Shown here: piece by piece, positions 17,324 to 25,171 of the stretch
How positions within the stretch are numbered: position 1 is the stretch's first letter
How the letters are laid out: each line of letters starts with the position of its first letter
Assembly: GCF_020217425.1 (NCBI RefSeq)
Contig: NZ_CP084090.1
Location: 2,294,001-2,358,000, forward strand
DNA: 64,000 nt
DNA from: Halomicrobium urmianum
GTDB taxonomy: Archaea; Halobacteriota; Halobacteria; Halobacteriales; Haloarculaceae
Direction: 5' to 3'
Made by a program: the position numbers and the translations under genes
The notes under the pieces: model-generated
Databases searched by the model: none
What the model was told of the DNA's origin: nothing
What the model saw: only the letters and a program-made list of their open reading frames with translations

Positions 17324-18609
17324 TGCGCGACGGCGGACGGATCACCCGTCGCGGACTGCTGGCGCTGGCGGGGTCGACCGCACTCGCCGGCTGTAATACC
17401 CTCGAGGGTATTAGGAGTGGCGGCGAGCCGACGATCAGCGCCTACGATCTGCCCGACGTCGACGAGGAGGCCGAGCCCGCGGTGGTCGCGTCGGTACCGG
17501 TCGAGATCGGTGCCGAGTACCTCGGCGGCGCCCGCGACCGGATCGACGACCTGCTGTCGACGCTGCCGACGCCGTTCGGCCCGGACGAGATTCCCAACGG
17601 TCACGTCCGGGAGCGACTCGTCGACGCGGCCGAGCACGCGACGACCGACCAGAGCGAGGCCCGCCGAGCGGAGACCGAGTTCGAGGCGCTCCGGTCGCTC
17701 CGGCGCGGGCGGGAGAACGCCCGCTACGCGGCCGCCGGGTGGGCCGTCGCCGACGAGGGGCTGACTGTCGAAGACGTCCGCGCGGAGCGACGGGAGGCCG
17801 TGACCGAGGCCGCGGAGTTCCGGGAGCGCCGCGAGTACGTCGGCGCGGACCCCGTGCGCGCGGCGCTGGTCCACGCCCGCATCGAGGACGCCCTGCGGTG
17901 GGCAGTCGAGGACGACCCGGTACACCGATCACAGCGGGACGGGGCGCTCCTGACGGTCGCCGAGTGGGGCGAGGCGGCCGAGTCGACGCGGGCGCACGCG
18001 GCGGATGCCCGCCACCTCCAGGAGCGGTTCGCCGCGTCGCTGCCCGACGACGCCGGCACCGTCGACGCGACGCTGACCGGCGCGGCCGAGGCGCTGCTCG
18101 CTGACGTCCGCGACCGGCAGTCGTCGCTGCCGCCGGAGCCGACCGTCGATGACCAAGAGCGGGCCACCAGACTCCTCGACGAACTCCACTGGGAGGCCGA
18201 GTCGGGGACGAAGCAGCTCGCGGAGGCGGCTGGACCGGCCAGCGCCGTCGTCGACGCGACTGGTCAGCTCGCCCACTTTCGGGCGTTCGACCAGGTCCGA
18301 CAGCGCGTCGACGACGGCGAGCGGTTCCGCGTCGAGAGCGCCGAGGCGGTGCGGACCCTCCGGTCGGACGCGCTCGACGCGCTGCAGTCGGCTCTGGCGG
18401 AGAGCCCGTCGTCTGGGCTGGCGCGGACCGTCGTCGCCGACGTCGCCTGGCGCGTGGCGAACGGCGACCGGAACCTCGCCCGCCTGAACGGGGAGGTTCA
18501 GGCCTCGCGACTGGACCGCCCCGTCAGGGAGTACGTCGTCGCGACGGCAGTCGCTCGCGCCACACCGTGGGCCGTCGAGCAGGGCGTCGACGCGCTGGCG
18601 TCGAACTGA
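17323..18609 (+). CDS. Tat lipoprotein, long helical extracellular domain
   Basis: The 428-aa product starts MRDGGRITRRGLLALAGSTA and reaches the lipobox LAGC. The mature protein is almost entirely Glu/Arg/Ala-rich and predicted helical, with no transmembrane segment after the leader. The ATG at 17323 shares a base with the previous stop. Its role is unknown. It may be a surface partner of the preceding lipoprotein, given the operon. Confidence 0.75.
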   Translation: MRDGGRITRRGLLALAGSTALAGCNTLEGIRSGGEPTISAYDLPDVDEEAEPAVVASVPVEIGAEYLGGARDRIDDLLSTLPTPFGPDEIPNGHVRERLVDAAEHATTDQSEARRAETEFEALRSLRRGRENARYAAAGWAVADEGLTVEDVRAERREAVTEAAEFRERREYVGADPVRAALVHARIEDALRWAVEDDPVHRSQRDGALLTVAEWGEAAESTRAHAADARHLQERFAASLPDDAGTVDATLTGAAEALLADVRDRQSSLPPEPTVDDQERATRLLDELHWEAESGTKQLAEAAGPASAVVDATGQLAHFRAFDQVRQRVDDGERFRVESAEAVRTLRSDALDALQSALAESPSSGLARTVVADVAWRVANGDRNLARLNGEVQASRLDRPVREYVVATAVARATPWAVEQGVDALASN

Positions 18610-18660
18610 CCGGTCGGAGCGGGCGGCCGCTGGTCCGGGGTGGTTCGATTCTCCGACAGT

Positions 18661-18670
18661 ATTTTAAAAT
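18661..18670 (+). promoter_or_regulatory. Strong TATA box for the MinD-like gene
   Basis: ATTTTAAAAT is centred 27-28 bases before the ATG at 18693, which places transcription start at or next to the start codon (leaderless). It is the clearest promoter in this part of the window. Confidence 0.7.
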
Positions 18671-18692
18671 AAGGCGGCACAGTGGAGGTAGA

Positions 18693-19460
18693 ATGGTCGA
18701 GGCGTTCGCGGTGGCCAGCGGGAAGGGCGGGACGGGCAAGACCACGAGCACGCTCGCCCTCGGCATGGCGCTGTCGGCGGACTACGACGTGACGGTCGTC
18801 GACGCGGACACCGGGATGGCGAACCTGCTCTTCCACGCCGGCCTCTCGGAGGTCGACGTCACGCTCCACGACGTGCTCGGCGGCGAAGCGCCCGTCGAGG
18901 CGGCGACCTACGAGCGGTTCGGCATGACGGTAGTCCCCTGCGGGACGAGCCTGGACGGGTTTCGCGACGCCGACGCCGCGCGCCTGCGGGAGGTGGTCGC
19001 GACGCTCGCGGCCGACACCGACGTCATCTTGCTCGACTCCGCCGCGGCGCTGGGCAGCCGCTCGGCCGTGCTGCCCATCGTGCTGGCCGATCGCGTCGTG
19101 GTCGTCCTCCAGCCGACGATCCCGTCGCTGTCGGACGCGCTGAAGGTCCAGGAGTACGCCACCTCCTACGGCACCGGCGTCGCCGGCGTGCTGTTCAACA
19201 AGGTTCGAGAGGACGACGCCATCGACCGCGTCGCCGAGCAGTCCGAGCGCTACTTCGAGGGGCCGACGCTGGCGACGGTGCCGGCCCACGAGGCCGCCCG
19301 GGAGGCCCGCCGCGCCGGACGCCCGCTGCTGGCCCACGCCCCAGACTCGCCGCCGGCCGAGGCCTTCCGCGCGGCCGCCGCGGGCATCGAGGTGCGCGAC
19401 CGCGCCTCGGAGGACGTGGCGGATCGGTTCCGCAGCGCGGTCGTCCCCGAGTCGCCATGA
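18693..19460 (+). CDS. MinD/ParA-family ATPase
   Basis: The 255-aa product is a deviant-Walker-A ATPase. KGGTGKTTS at residues 11-19 carries the signature lysine. VVDADTGMANLLFHAG is the switch I region, and VILLDSAAALGS is the Walker B. Such proteins position cell structures at membranes or poles. Haloarchaea have several MinD paralogues and I cannot say which this is. No membrane-targeting amphipathic helix is obvious at the C-terminus. The stop overlaps the next start (ATGA), which implies that the two products act together. Confidence 0.85.
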   Translation: MVEAFAVASGKGGTGKTTSTLALGMALSADYDVTVVDADTGMANLLFHAGLSEVDVTLHDVLGGEAPVEAATYERFGMTVVPCGTSLDGFRDADAARLREVVATLAADTDVILLDSAAALGSRSAVLPIVLADRVVVVLQPTIPSLSDALKVQEYATSYGTGVAGVLFNKVREDDAIDRVAEQSERYFEGPTLATVPAHEAAREARRAGRPLLAHAPDSPPAEAFRAAAAGIEVRDRASEDVADRFRSAVVPESP

Positions 19461-20008
19461 ACCTCCCCGACGGTCGCCTCCTGAAGTCCCGGGTCGTCGA
19501 CGACCCCCGGGACCCGCTCGCGGCGGCGCTGGACCGCGCGGTCACCGGCTACGCCGTCCTCGAACCGCAGGAGGCGCTGCTGCTCGACACCGGGGGCACG
19601 GGCGTCCTGACGTTCCGCGACGGCGTCCCCGAACTGGCCTACCACACCGGCACGGACCGGGGCGGCCCCGAGGCGCTCGCCGACCTCGCGACGCCGGGGT
19701 CCTATCACGTCGAACTGTACGACCTGGCCCCGGACGCGCTCGACGCGCTGGGCGACCCCGACGCGCTCTCCGTGCCGCCGGGGATGCCCGCCGAGCGACT
19801 GGCCGGCGACCCCGCGCTGGCGGCCAGCACCCGCCGGGCCGCCCCGGAGCCCCGGGAACCTGACCCGACCGCCGGCGACGGCGGGGAGCGGGACCCCGGC
19901 GCAGTCGAGGCGTTCCTCCGCGACGAGGCGAAGATCGAGGCGATTCGCGAGCAGGCCCGTGCAGAGGCCCAGCGGCGCGCCGAAGAGTGGGGCTTCGACT
20001 GCGAGTGA
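19457..20008 (+). CDS. Partner protein of the MinD-like ATPase, unknown family
   Basis: The 183-aa product has an N-terminal alpha/beta part (residues 1-100, LLLDTGGTGVLTFRDGVPEL) and a charged helical C-terminus (DEAKIEAIREQARAEAQRRA). It has no membrane segment. It is coupled to the ATPase gene by a 4-base overlap. A regulator or cargo adaptor for the ATPase is a reasonable inference. I recognise no named domain. Confidence 0.7.
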   Translation: MNLPDGRLLKSRVVDDPRDPLAAALDRAVTGYAVLEPQEALLLDTGGTGVLTFRDGVPELAYHTGTDRGGPEALADLATPGSYHVELYDLAPDALDALGDPDALSVPPGMPAERLAGDPALAASTRRAAPEPREPDPTAGDGGERDPGAVEAFLRDEAKIEAIREQARAEAQRRAEEWGFDCE

Positions 20009-20158
20009 TCCGCCGCGACCGCCGAGCCGACGCCGAGGACGACGGTCCGCCGTCGCGATCGCCGAGGCCGTGCTCCGACGGCCGACCGGCGACGGGGCGT
20101 CTCACCTCGTGAGAGCGGTCCCCTTCCTATAACTTGCCGGCGTCCTTCGTTTCAGACG

Positions 20159-20608
20159 ATGTACGATCGAATCCTGCTCCCGACCGACATGAGTCCCGGA
20201 GTGGACCGGGCGATCGAGCACGCGGTCGACGCCGCACAGCGGTACGACGCGGAGCTGCACGTCCTGTACGTCGTCGACGCGGAGGCGTACAGCTCCTACC
20301 CCGGCGACGAGTACGTCCACGAGTTCGAGGGGCTGGAGAACGCGCTCGAGGAGGCGGGCGGCGACGCCGTCGAGGACATCGTCGAGACCGCGTCCGCGGC
20401 CGGCGTCGACACCGAAGCGGTGATCAGACGCGGCGTGCCCCACGAGGAGATCCTCGCGTACATGGACGAGGCGGACGTCGGCCTGACGGTCCTCGGCTCG
20501 AAGAACCGATCCGGCGAGTACCGGCGACTGCTGGGGAGCGTCGCCGAGCGAGTCGCCCGGATGGCAGAGCGGCCCGTCACCGTCATCAAGACGCCCGTCG
20601 ACGAGTGA
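20159..20608 (+). CDS. Universal stress protein (UspA family)
   Basis: The 149-aa product has the UspA fold. The N-terminal strand is YDRILLPTDMSPG, and the ATP-site region toward the C-terminus is LGSKNRSGEYRRLLGSVAERV, compatible with the G-x2-G-x9-G-S/T motif, ending in RPVTVIK. The length is typical. A TATAAC element about 30 bases upstream suggests a leaderless start. It is a single-gene unit. Confidence 0.9.
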   Translation: MYDRILLPTDMSPGVDRAIEHAVDAAQRYDAELHVLYVVDAEAYSSYPGDEYVHEFEGLENALEEAGGDAVEDIVETASAAGVDTEAVIRRGVPHEEILAYMDEADVGLTVLGSKNRSGEYRRLLGSVAERVARMAERPVTVIKTPVDE

Positions 20609-20752
20609 GCGACGGGGCCGGGACCGGCGGCGTCGGCCGACCAGCGGCACCGCAGTCGGACCCGGGCCACGGTGGTCCCGAGCGAATGCGGGTGCTCCAC
20701 CTCTCCTGACTGCGAGTGCGCTGGCCGGTCCGCCGGCACCGCGTCCGTCGCT

Positions 20753-20986
20753 TCAGTCCATCGTGACGGGGATCCACCACACCCGGCTGCGCCCGCCGAC
20801 CTTCTTGCTCGTGAGGTCCGTCTCCTCCTGGAGGTCGTGGAGCTTGTTCAGCGCGGTCCGGCGCGAGCAGCCCAGCCGATCCGCCACCTCCGACGCCGTC
20901 AGGGGTTCGGCGTAGTCCTCGCGCTGTTTGAACACCTCGATGACGTCCGATTCGGTGTACTCGACTTCCCGCCCGGGTGGAGACAT
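20753..20986 (-). CDS. Small winged-helix DNA-binding protein
   Basis: The 77-aa product is one helix-turn-helix domain: LTASEVADRLGCSRRTALNK is the HTH, and the wing ends in SRVWWIPV. This size is typical of haloarchaeal stand-alone wHTH regulators. Its promoter at 21007-21016 predicts a leaderless transcript. Its target is unknown. The palindrome at 21176-21194 is a nearby candidate operator, but the link is not shown. Confidence 0.8.
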   Translation of the reverse strand: MSPPGREVEYTESDVIEVFKQREDYAEPLTASEVADRLGCSRRTALNKLHDLQEETDLTSKKVGGRSRVWWIPVTMD

Positions 20987-21006
20987 GGGTCCGGCTTGGG
21001 GTTGGG

Positions 21007-21016
21007 CCTATTTATC
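21007..21016 (-). promoter_or_regulatory. TATA box for the 20753-20986 regulator
   Basis: Read on the minus strand this is GATAAATAGG, centred 26-27 bases before the ATG at 20986. It therefore predicts transcription starting at the start codon. Confidence 0.6.
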
Positions 21017-21175
21017 TGTAGTTGCGAGAAGGGATTCTTTGGTCAGGAAGTCTGGTAACCGATAGGGGAGAACCGCTGGAGAGCGACGCACGAGGCCCGT
21101 GGAACGGGGCGTCTCCCGCGGTCGATCGCGGCCGGCGCTCGCTGGCTGGCGGCGGTCGCCCGCTCTGCGATCGGA

Positions 21176-21194
21176 TGTTACAGCCCCTGTAACA
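21176..21194. promoter_or_regulatory. Perfect 8-bp inverted repeat, candidate operator
   Basis: TGTTACAG, three C bases, then CTGTAACA form a symmetric dimer site in an otherwise gene-free stretch (20987-21379). A TATA-like GTAAGTATAG follows about 40 bases later. Only very short open frames lie behind it, for example a 27-codon frame from 21257, so the regulated transcript is unclear. Confidence 0.5.
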
Positions 21195-21379
21195 CGTCCG
21201 GGATCGGTACCGATCGACGGGAGGTAAGTATAGGCACCCGGCTACGCTGGCAGACGATGGGGAGTGGTAATCCGCCAGTGTCTCACCGTCCCCGGAACCG
21301 GTCCGGTCCCTTCACGGACTCCCCGCTTCGATCCCGCTGACGACCCGCTCCGGCCACCTCGACCGCCGATCGACGGGTC

Positions 21380-22177
21380 CTACTCGTCCGACAGGGCTTC
21401 CTCGAGGGGTGTCGCCCTGTCGACGACGTGCCCGTAGGTCCGCTCGGCCCACGCCCTGACGTCCTCGTTTTCGGAGACGAACAGGCCACGGAGGTTGTTC
21501 GCGTCGTCGTAGCCGGCGACCAGCGCGCTCCCGTCGCGGAGCGTCAGCCCGAACGACAGTGGGTCCGGGTGAACGAACACCTCCACGCCGCCGTGCTCGC
21601 GGGCCCGCGCCAGCGCGTCCGGGAACGCCGACGCCGACTGCTGGAGCACGCCCTCGTCGATCACCATCTCGAAGGTCGTCCCCCGTTCGAGCAGCGACAT
21701 CGCCGTCCGGTTGAACGTCCGCGCGACGATGGGCGTGACGAGACGGAGGTGCCCGCCCGCGCCGGCCTCGAGCCACTCGATGAGGCGGTCGACCGCCGCG
21801 AGCGGCTCCTGCTCCGTCGCGACCGTCACCTCGGCCGTCTCGTAGGCGGCGTCGGGAAGCTCGCCGCAGGCGTCGCCGAGGTCCGCGACGATGGGGCCCA
21901 GCTGGCGGGCGCGCTCGACGGTCCCGACGAACTCCGCGTAGGCCTCCCTCACGCGGCGCCCGGTACCGGTCACGTGGTACCGGCCGTCGCGCTTCACTAC
22001 CCAGTGTCGCTCCAGAAAGCCCGCCAGCACCCGCTGGACCGTGGTCCGCGTCACCGGCACGCGGTCGCACAGGTCCGTCGGCCGGGCGGGGCCGTCGCAC
22101 AGCGTATCGAGGATCGCCACCCGCTGTTCGGACCCCGTGAGAAACCGGACGTCCCCGAATACCTCGTCGTCGCCCAT
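21380..22177 (-). CDS. Winged-helix transcriptional regulator with C-terminal sensor domain
   Basis: The 265-aa product has an N-terminal wHTH (about residues 15-80: VAILDTLCDGPARPTDLCD, then the recognition helix RTTVQRVLAGFLERHWV). A ~170-residue C-terminal domain follows, of the kind haloarchaeal regulators share with methanogenesis-regulator-like proteins. Motifs there are LRLVTPIVARTFN and a final AWAERTYGHVVDRATPLEEAL. The ATG at 22177 directly precedes the wHTH; the longer frame is unsupported. Its upstream region contains the detached pirin 3'-end repeat. The ligand is unknown. Confidence 0.8.
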   Translation of the reverse strand: MGDDEVFGDVRFLTGSEQRVAILDTLCDGPARPTDLCDRVPVTRTTVQRVLAGFLERHWVVKRDGRYHVTGTGRRVREAYAEFVGTVERARQLGPIVADLGDACGELPDAAYETAEVTVATEQEPLAAVDRLIEWLEAGAGGHLRLVTPIVARTFNRTAMSLLERGTTFEMVIDEGVLQQSASAFPDALARAREHGGVEVFVHPDPLSFGLTLRDGSALVAGYDDANNLRGLFVSENEDVRAWAERTYGHVVDRATPLEEALSDE

Positions 22178-22240
22178 GCTGTCGGGTGCTGAAGATAGTC
22201 TCGTTGATAGTTCTGGCGGGACGGTCGTCGCTCGGCCCCT

Positions 22241-22293
22241 CTCAGAGCACGAACGGCCCGCGCTGGCGGACGGGCTCACCGTGGGGACGGCCG
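22241..22293 (-). repeat. Detached copy of the pirin gene 3' end (left repeat)
   Basis: These 53 bases match 23853-23905 at all positions but one. On the minus strand they encode the last ~17 codons and stop of the pirin gene, with no pirin body attached. With the right copy they bracket the HEPN-MNT pair as an attL/attR-like direct repeat 1.6 kb apart. Confidence 0.85.
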
Positions 22294-22543
22294 CGCGGAG
22301 CTCTCTCCGTATGCGTGTGAGAGGACGAAACGATCGTCCGTGGACCCGATGACCGACGGTGTTGTGGGAGTGTCCGACTACTCCACGGAAAGCCTCGGGG
22401 TCGCCGGACGCCGTCGTCTTCCGGGATGACGAGAGAGCAAAGCTCTCTCGATCCACTTGACCCCGAGGCGGTTCACCGTTGTTCGCTCTCGGCGGTAACA
22501 GCAATTCAGTGGAAGACCTGCCAGTTCCTACCGGAGAGACTTC

Positions 22544-23044
22544 TCAACAAAGACAGACGCCGTCTTCACGAATCTGGTCGACCGTGAAGTCGTGGATGGC
22601 TTCCGCGAGCGCCGCCATCGCGTCCTCTTTCTGCGCAGTCGGCACCTGGCCGCCGTAGTAGTGTTCCGTTCGGTTAGACCGATACAGCGATCGCAGTGAG
22701 TCCGCGGTATCTGTCTCGAGTAGCCCGACCTGGACGATCCGATCGTAGACCGTCGTGTGGTCCATGAAGTCCTCGAGCGAGTCGTTCGTCGCCCAGAGCA
22801 GGTATCCCTCGAGCGTCCGCTCGATGGCTCCGAAGGAGAGTTCGACGACGGCGCCGTTGAATCCGTCCTGGCTCCGGAGCGTCCTGACCGCTTCCAGGTA
22901 TCGACAGCCCTTCGTAAGTTGCACCTTCCACTCCTCGCCCTGGTCGATACCCGCTTCGAAGTCGGGCTGACCGAATCCGGCATACTCGAAGGCGTCCTCC
23001 GCCTGTTCGATCGCCGTCGTGACTGCTGTCGGGTCGCTACTCAT
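22544..23044 (-). CDS. HEPN-domain protein, probable toxin of a HEPN-MNT pair
   Basis: The 166-aa product is all-helical. The HEPN ribonuclease signature R-x4-6-H is present as R122-S-N-R-T-E-H128 followed by YYGG, in the usual C-terminal helix. In characterised systems the HEPN toxin cleaves RNA and the MNT partner silences it. The start overlaps the MNT stop by 8 bases, the standard layout here being MNT first and HEPN second. The catalytic pair looks intact, so it may be active. Confidence 0.8.
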   Translation of the reverse strand: MSSDPTAVTTAIEQAEDAFEYAGFGQPDFEAGIDQGEEWKVQLTKGCRYLEAVRTLRSQDGFNGAVVELSFGAIERTLEGYLLWATNDSLEDFMDHTTVYDRIVQVGLLETDTADSLRSLYRSNRTEHYYGGQVPTAQKEDAMAALAEAIHDFTVDQIREDGVCLC

Positions 23045-23729
23045 CCGTCTGCTGGTGCGTCAGAATATTCTGCAGCGTCTGGAACGCTTCAGTCTCATAG
23101 ACGGTAATCCCGGACACGACGATCTCTCGAATGTCGTCCGTGAAGGCGGGGATCGAGTCGACTGACTCGACGGCGATGTGAAACGCGTATCGCTCCCCGC
23201 CGAATCGTCGCTCTTCGAGTTCGTCCGCGATCCGGTTCACTGCCCGTTGCGCGGCAGCCCTGCTCTCGTCGACGGCTACCCACAGGTCGATGTCACTGCG
23301 ACGGTCGGCCTCCCCGCGAGCGACGCTTCCGTAGAGAACGATTCCGAGCACCTCGTCGAGATCGGATTGCAGTCGATCGACCGCAGCCTTCACCGGTTCG
23401 TGGTACTCTTCCTGCGGAACTCGAAGTAGTGGATCGTCCGGGACTGCAAGCCTGGTACGGTTGATCTGAACCGGTTTCCTGTTCCCTTCGGGCTTGTACT
23501 CCACGAGGTCGTTCTCTGCGAGCACGTCTACTGCTCTCCTGATCGTCATCTCCGAGTGGTCGATCCACTCTTCGAGCTCTCTCGGCGTGAAGGACTCGTA
23601 TCGATGCCGAGATAAAAACGACAGGATGTCGTCAGTGGCGTCGGATCCGTACAGACCGGGTTCGTTAGCCGGAACAGGGACCTGTATCGATATTCCCGAG
23701 GACGTATTCGACCGCACATTCTGGGGCAT
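23037..23729 (-). CDS. MNT nucleotidyltransferase antitoxin with N-terminal wHTH
   Basis: The 230-aa product has an N-terminal winged helix (about residues 32-80; SFTPRELEEWIDHSEMTIRR) and then a minimal nucleotidyltransferase domain. The family motif GS-x10-DxD is complete: G134-S135 and D146/D148 in YGSVARGEADRRSDIDLW. MNT antitoxins modify the HEPN toxin with AMP or bind it. The wHTH suggests that the protein also represses its own operon. AT-rich sequence upstream (23740-23790) can hold the promoter. Confidence 0.85.
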   Translation of the reverse strand: MPQNVRSNTSSGISIQVPVPANEPGLYGSDATDDILSFLSRHRYESFTPRELEEWIDHSEMTIRRAVDVLAENDLVEYKPEGNRKPVQINRTRLAVPDDPLLRVPQEEYHEPVKAAVDRLQSDLDEVLGIVLYGSVARGEADRRSDIDLWVAVDESRAAAQRAVNRIADELEERRFGGERYAFHIAVESVDSIPAFTDDIREIVVSGITVYETEAFQTLQNILTHQQTDE

Positions 23730-23852
23730 ACCACAGATTTCGAGGCGTTAATATATAAGCTTTATATTGATACCGGCGACCTCTTTATATACTACTCCAA
23801 CGTGGTCCGACTGGATCGGTCAACGCACTCCCTGCTCCGTCCCACTCGTCCA

Positions 23853-23905
23853 CTCAGAGCACGAACGGCCCGCGCTGGCGGACAGGCTCACCGTGGGGAC
23901 GGCCG
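23853..23905 (-). repeat. Pirin 3'-end repeat (right copy, within the gene)
   Basis: This copy overlaps the final codons and stop of the intact pirin gene. Its partner is 22241-22293, 52 of 53 bases identical. Sequence outside the 53 bases is unrelated between the two copies. Confidence 0.85.
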
Positions 23906-24603
23906 GCGACGGCGACGGCGCGGAGGTCGCCGTCGCTCCGGACCTCGACGGACCGGGCGTCCGTGACCGGGAGGACGTCTCCCTCGGAGAAGGCCGCGCC
24001 GTCGGCCGTCCCCTCGCCCGACACGCCGTAGAGGAACCCGGACCAGCCGTCGGGGAGCGACCAGGTCCACGCGCCGTCGACGGCGACGTCGAGGTACTCC
24101 GTCGGCGTGTGGAGGGCGATCGGCGACCCCTCGCCGACGACGGTCGTCACGGTCGCGCCGTCGCGCTCTTCGGTCGGGAGCTCTGCGGCCGCCGCGTCCT
24201 CGTAGTCCGGATCGACCTCCTTGCGGTCCCGCGGGAGATTGAGCCACAGCTGGAGTCCGTTACAGCCCTCGTCGCCGGCGGGGAACTCCGAGTGTCGGAT
24301 CCCGGCACCCGCGGTGATCCGCATGACTTCGCCCTCGCGGGCGGTGTTGGTCACCCCGAGGGAGTCCTCGTGGTCCATCCCGCCTTCGAGCATGTACGAG
24401 ACGATCTCGAACCCGCGGTGGGGATGGGTCGGGAACCCCTCGCCGGGCTCGATGTAGAACCGCTCGAACAGGACGAACGGGTCGAGGCTCGACGGGTAGC
24501 TGTTCGTCGGGAACGCCCGATTCGAGGTCACGCCGGTCCCGTGCTGGACGGGCTCGCCGGCTATCGGCCCCCCGGGAGCCCCGCTCGTCTCGTCGGATGC
24601 CAT
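23854..24603 (-). CDS. Pirin-family cupin protein
   Basis: The 249-aa product is a bicupin. The N-terminal metal-site motif is FPTHPHRGFEIVSYMLEGGM (about residue 57), which supplies the His ligands of iron-binding pirins, followed by HEDSLG and ITAGAGIRHSE. The C-terminal cupin ends in RPHGEPVRQRGPFVL. Pirins act as quercetinases or redox-linked cofactors, and the role here is unknown. Its last 17 codons lie in the direct repeat described above, so its 3' end may have been replaced by an incoming copy. Confidence 0.88.
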   Translation of the reverse strand: MASDETSGAPGGPIAGEPVQHGTGVTSNRAFPTNSYPSSLDPFVLFERFYIEPGEGFPTHPHRGFEIVSYMLEGGMDHEDSLGVTNTAREGEVMRITAGAGIRHSEFPAGDEGCNGLQLWLNLPRDRKEVDPDYEDAAAAELPTEERDGATVTTVVGEGSPIALHTPTEYLDVAVDGAWTWSLPDGWSGFLYGVSGEGTADGAAFSEGDVLPVTDARSVEVRSDGDLRAVAVAGRPHGEPVRQRGPFVL

Positions 24604-24790
24604 GGCAGACGGGACGTGACTGCCGCTGAAAAGGGAAGCGCCTCCGGAAACCGCGAGCTTTCATCGATAGTGATGGGACGCCTCCGGGACGGGAGACGAC
24701 ATCACGAGCAGGCGAGCTGCGTGGAGACACGAGCGACACTCCGGTGACAAACCACTTGTAGAACCGTTGCAGGGACCGACGTCGGGCGGT

Positions 24791-24800
24791 ATATTTTTCC
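24791..24800 (+). promoter_or_regulatory. TATA box for the 24825 zinc-ribbon gene
   Basis: ATATTTTTCC is centred about 30 bases upstream of the GTG at 24825 in GC-rich surroundings and predicts a transcript with almost no leader. Confidence 0.55.
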
Positions 24801-24824
24801 CTCTAGGGTAACTCCTGGCGTACC

Positions 24825-25061
24825 GTGAGTGATCCCACACCAGTTCCGATCGGACTCGCAGAGCCCGAGCACGGAGAGGGAGTTGATCCTCGCCCCCTGC
24901 GCGGTCAACACTGCGTCAATTGCGGGTACGACATGTTCTGGGGAGCAATGGCGTTCAGTTCGGAACCGGAACCGACCGAACCGGCAACGGGAGACTGTCC
25001 GAAGTGCGGGGCGAGATACGAACTCTTCGCCGTTGCTCTGCCCGAGGACCGCGACGAGTAG
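24825..25061 (+). CDS. Small zinc-ribbon protein (78 aa)
   Basis: Two cysteine knuckles are present, CVNCGYDMFW and CPKCGARYELF, separated by about 25 acidic residues. This predicts one zinc site. The start is GTG, supported by the TATA spacing. A poly-acidic tail (PEDRDE) ends the protein. No partner gene is evident and the function is unknown. Confidence 0.75.
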   Translation: MSDPTPVPIGLAEPEHGEGVDPRPLRGQHCVNCGYDMFWGAMAFSSEPEPTEPATGDCPKCGARYELFAVALPEDRDE

Positions 25062-25171
25062 TCGGACGGGAGCGTAGACGTCTATCTACTTTGTTTGGAT
25101 TTTACAACAAAATTATAACTTATGCTTCCGGATTCATCATATTTTTCTAAGACCTCTTCAATCGGGATCAC

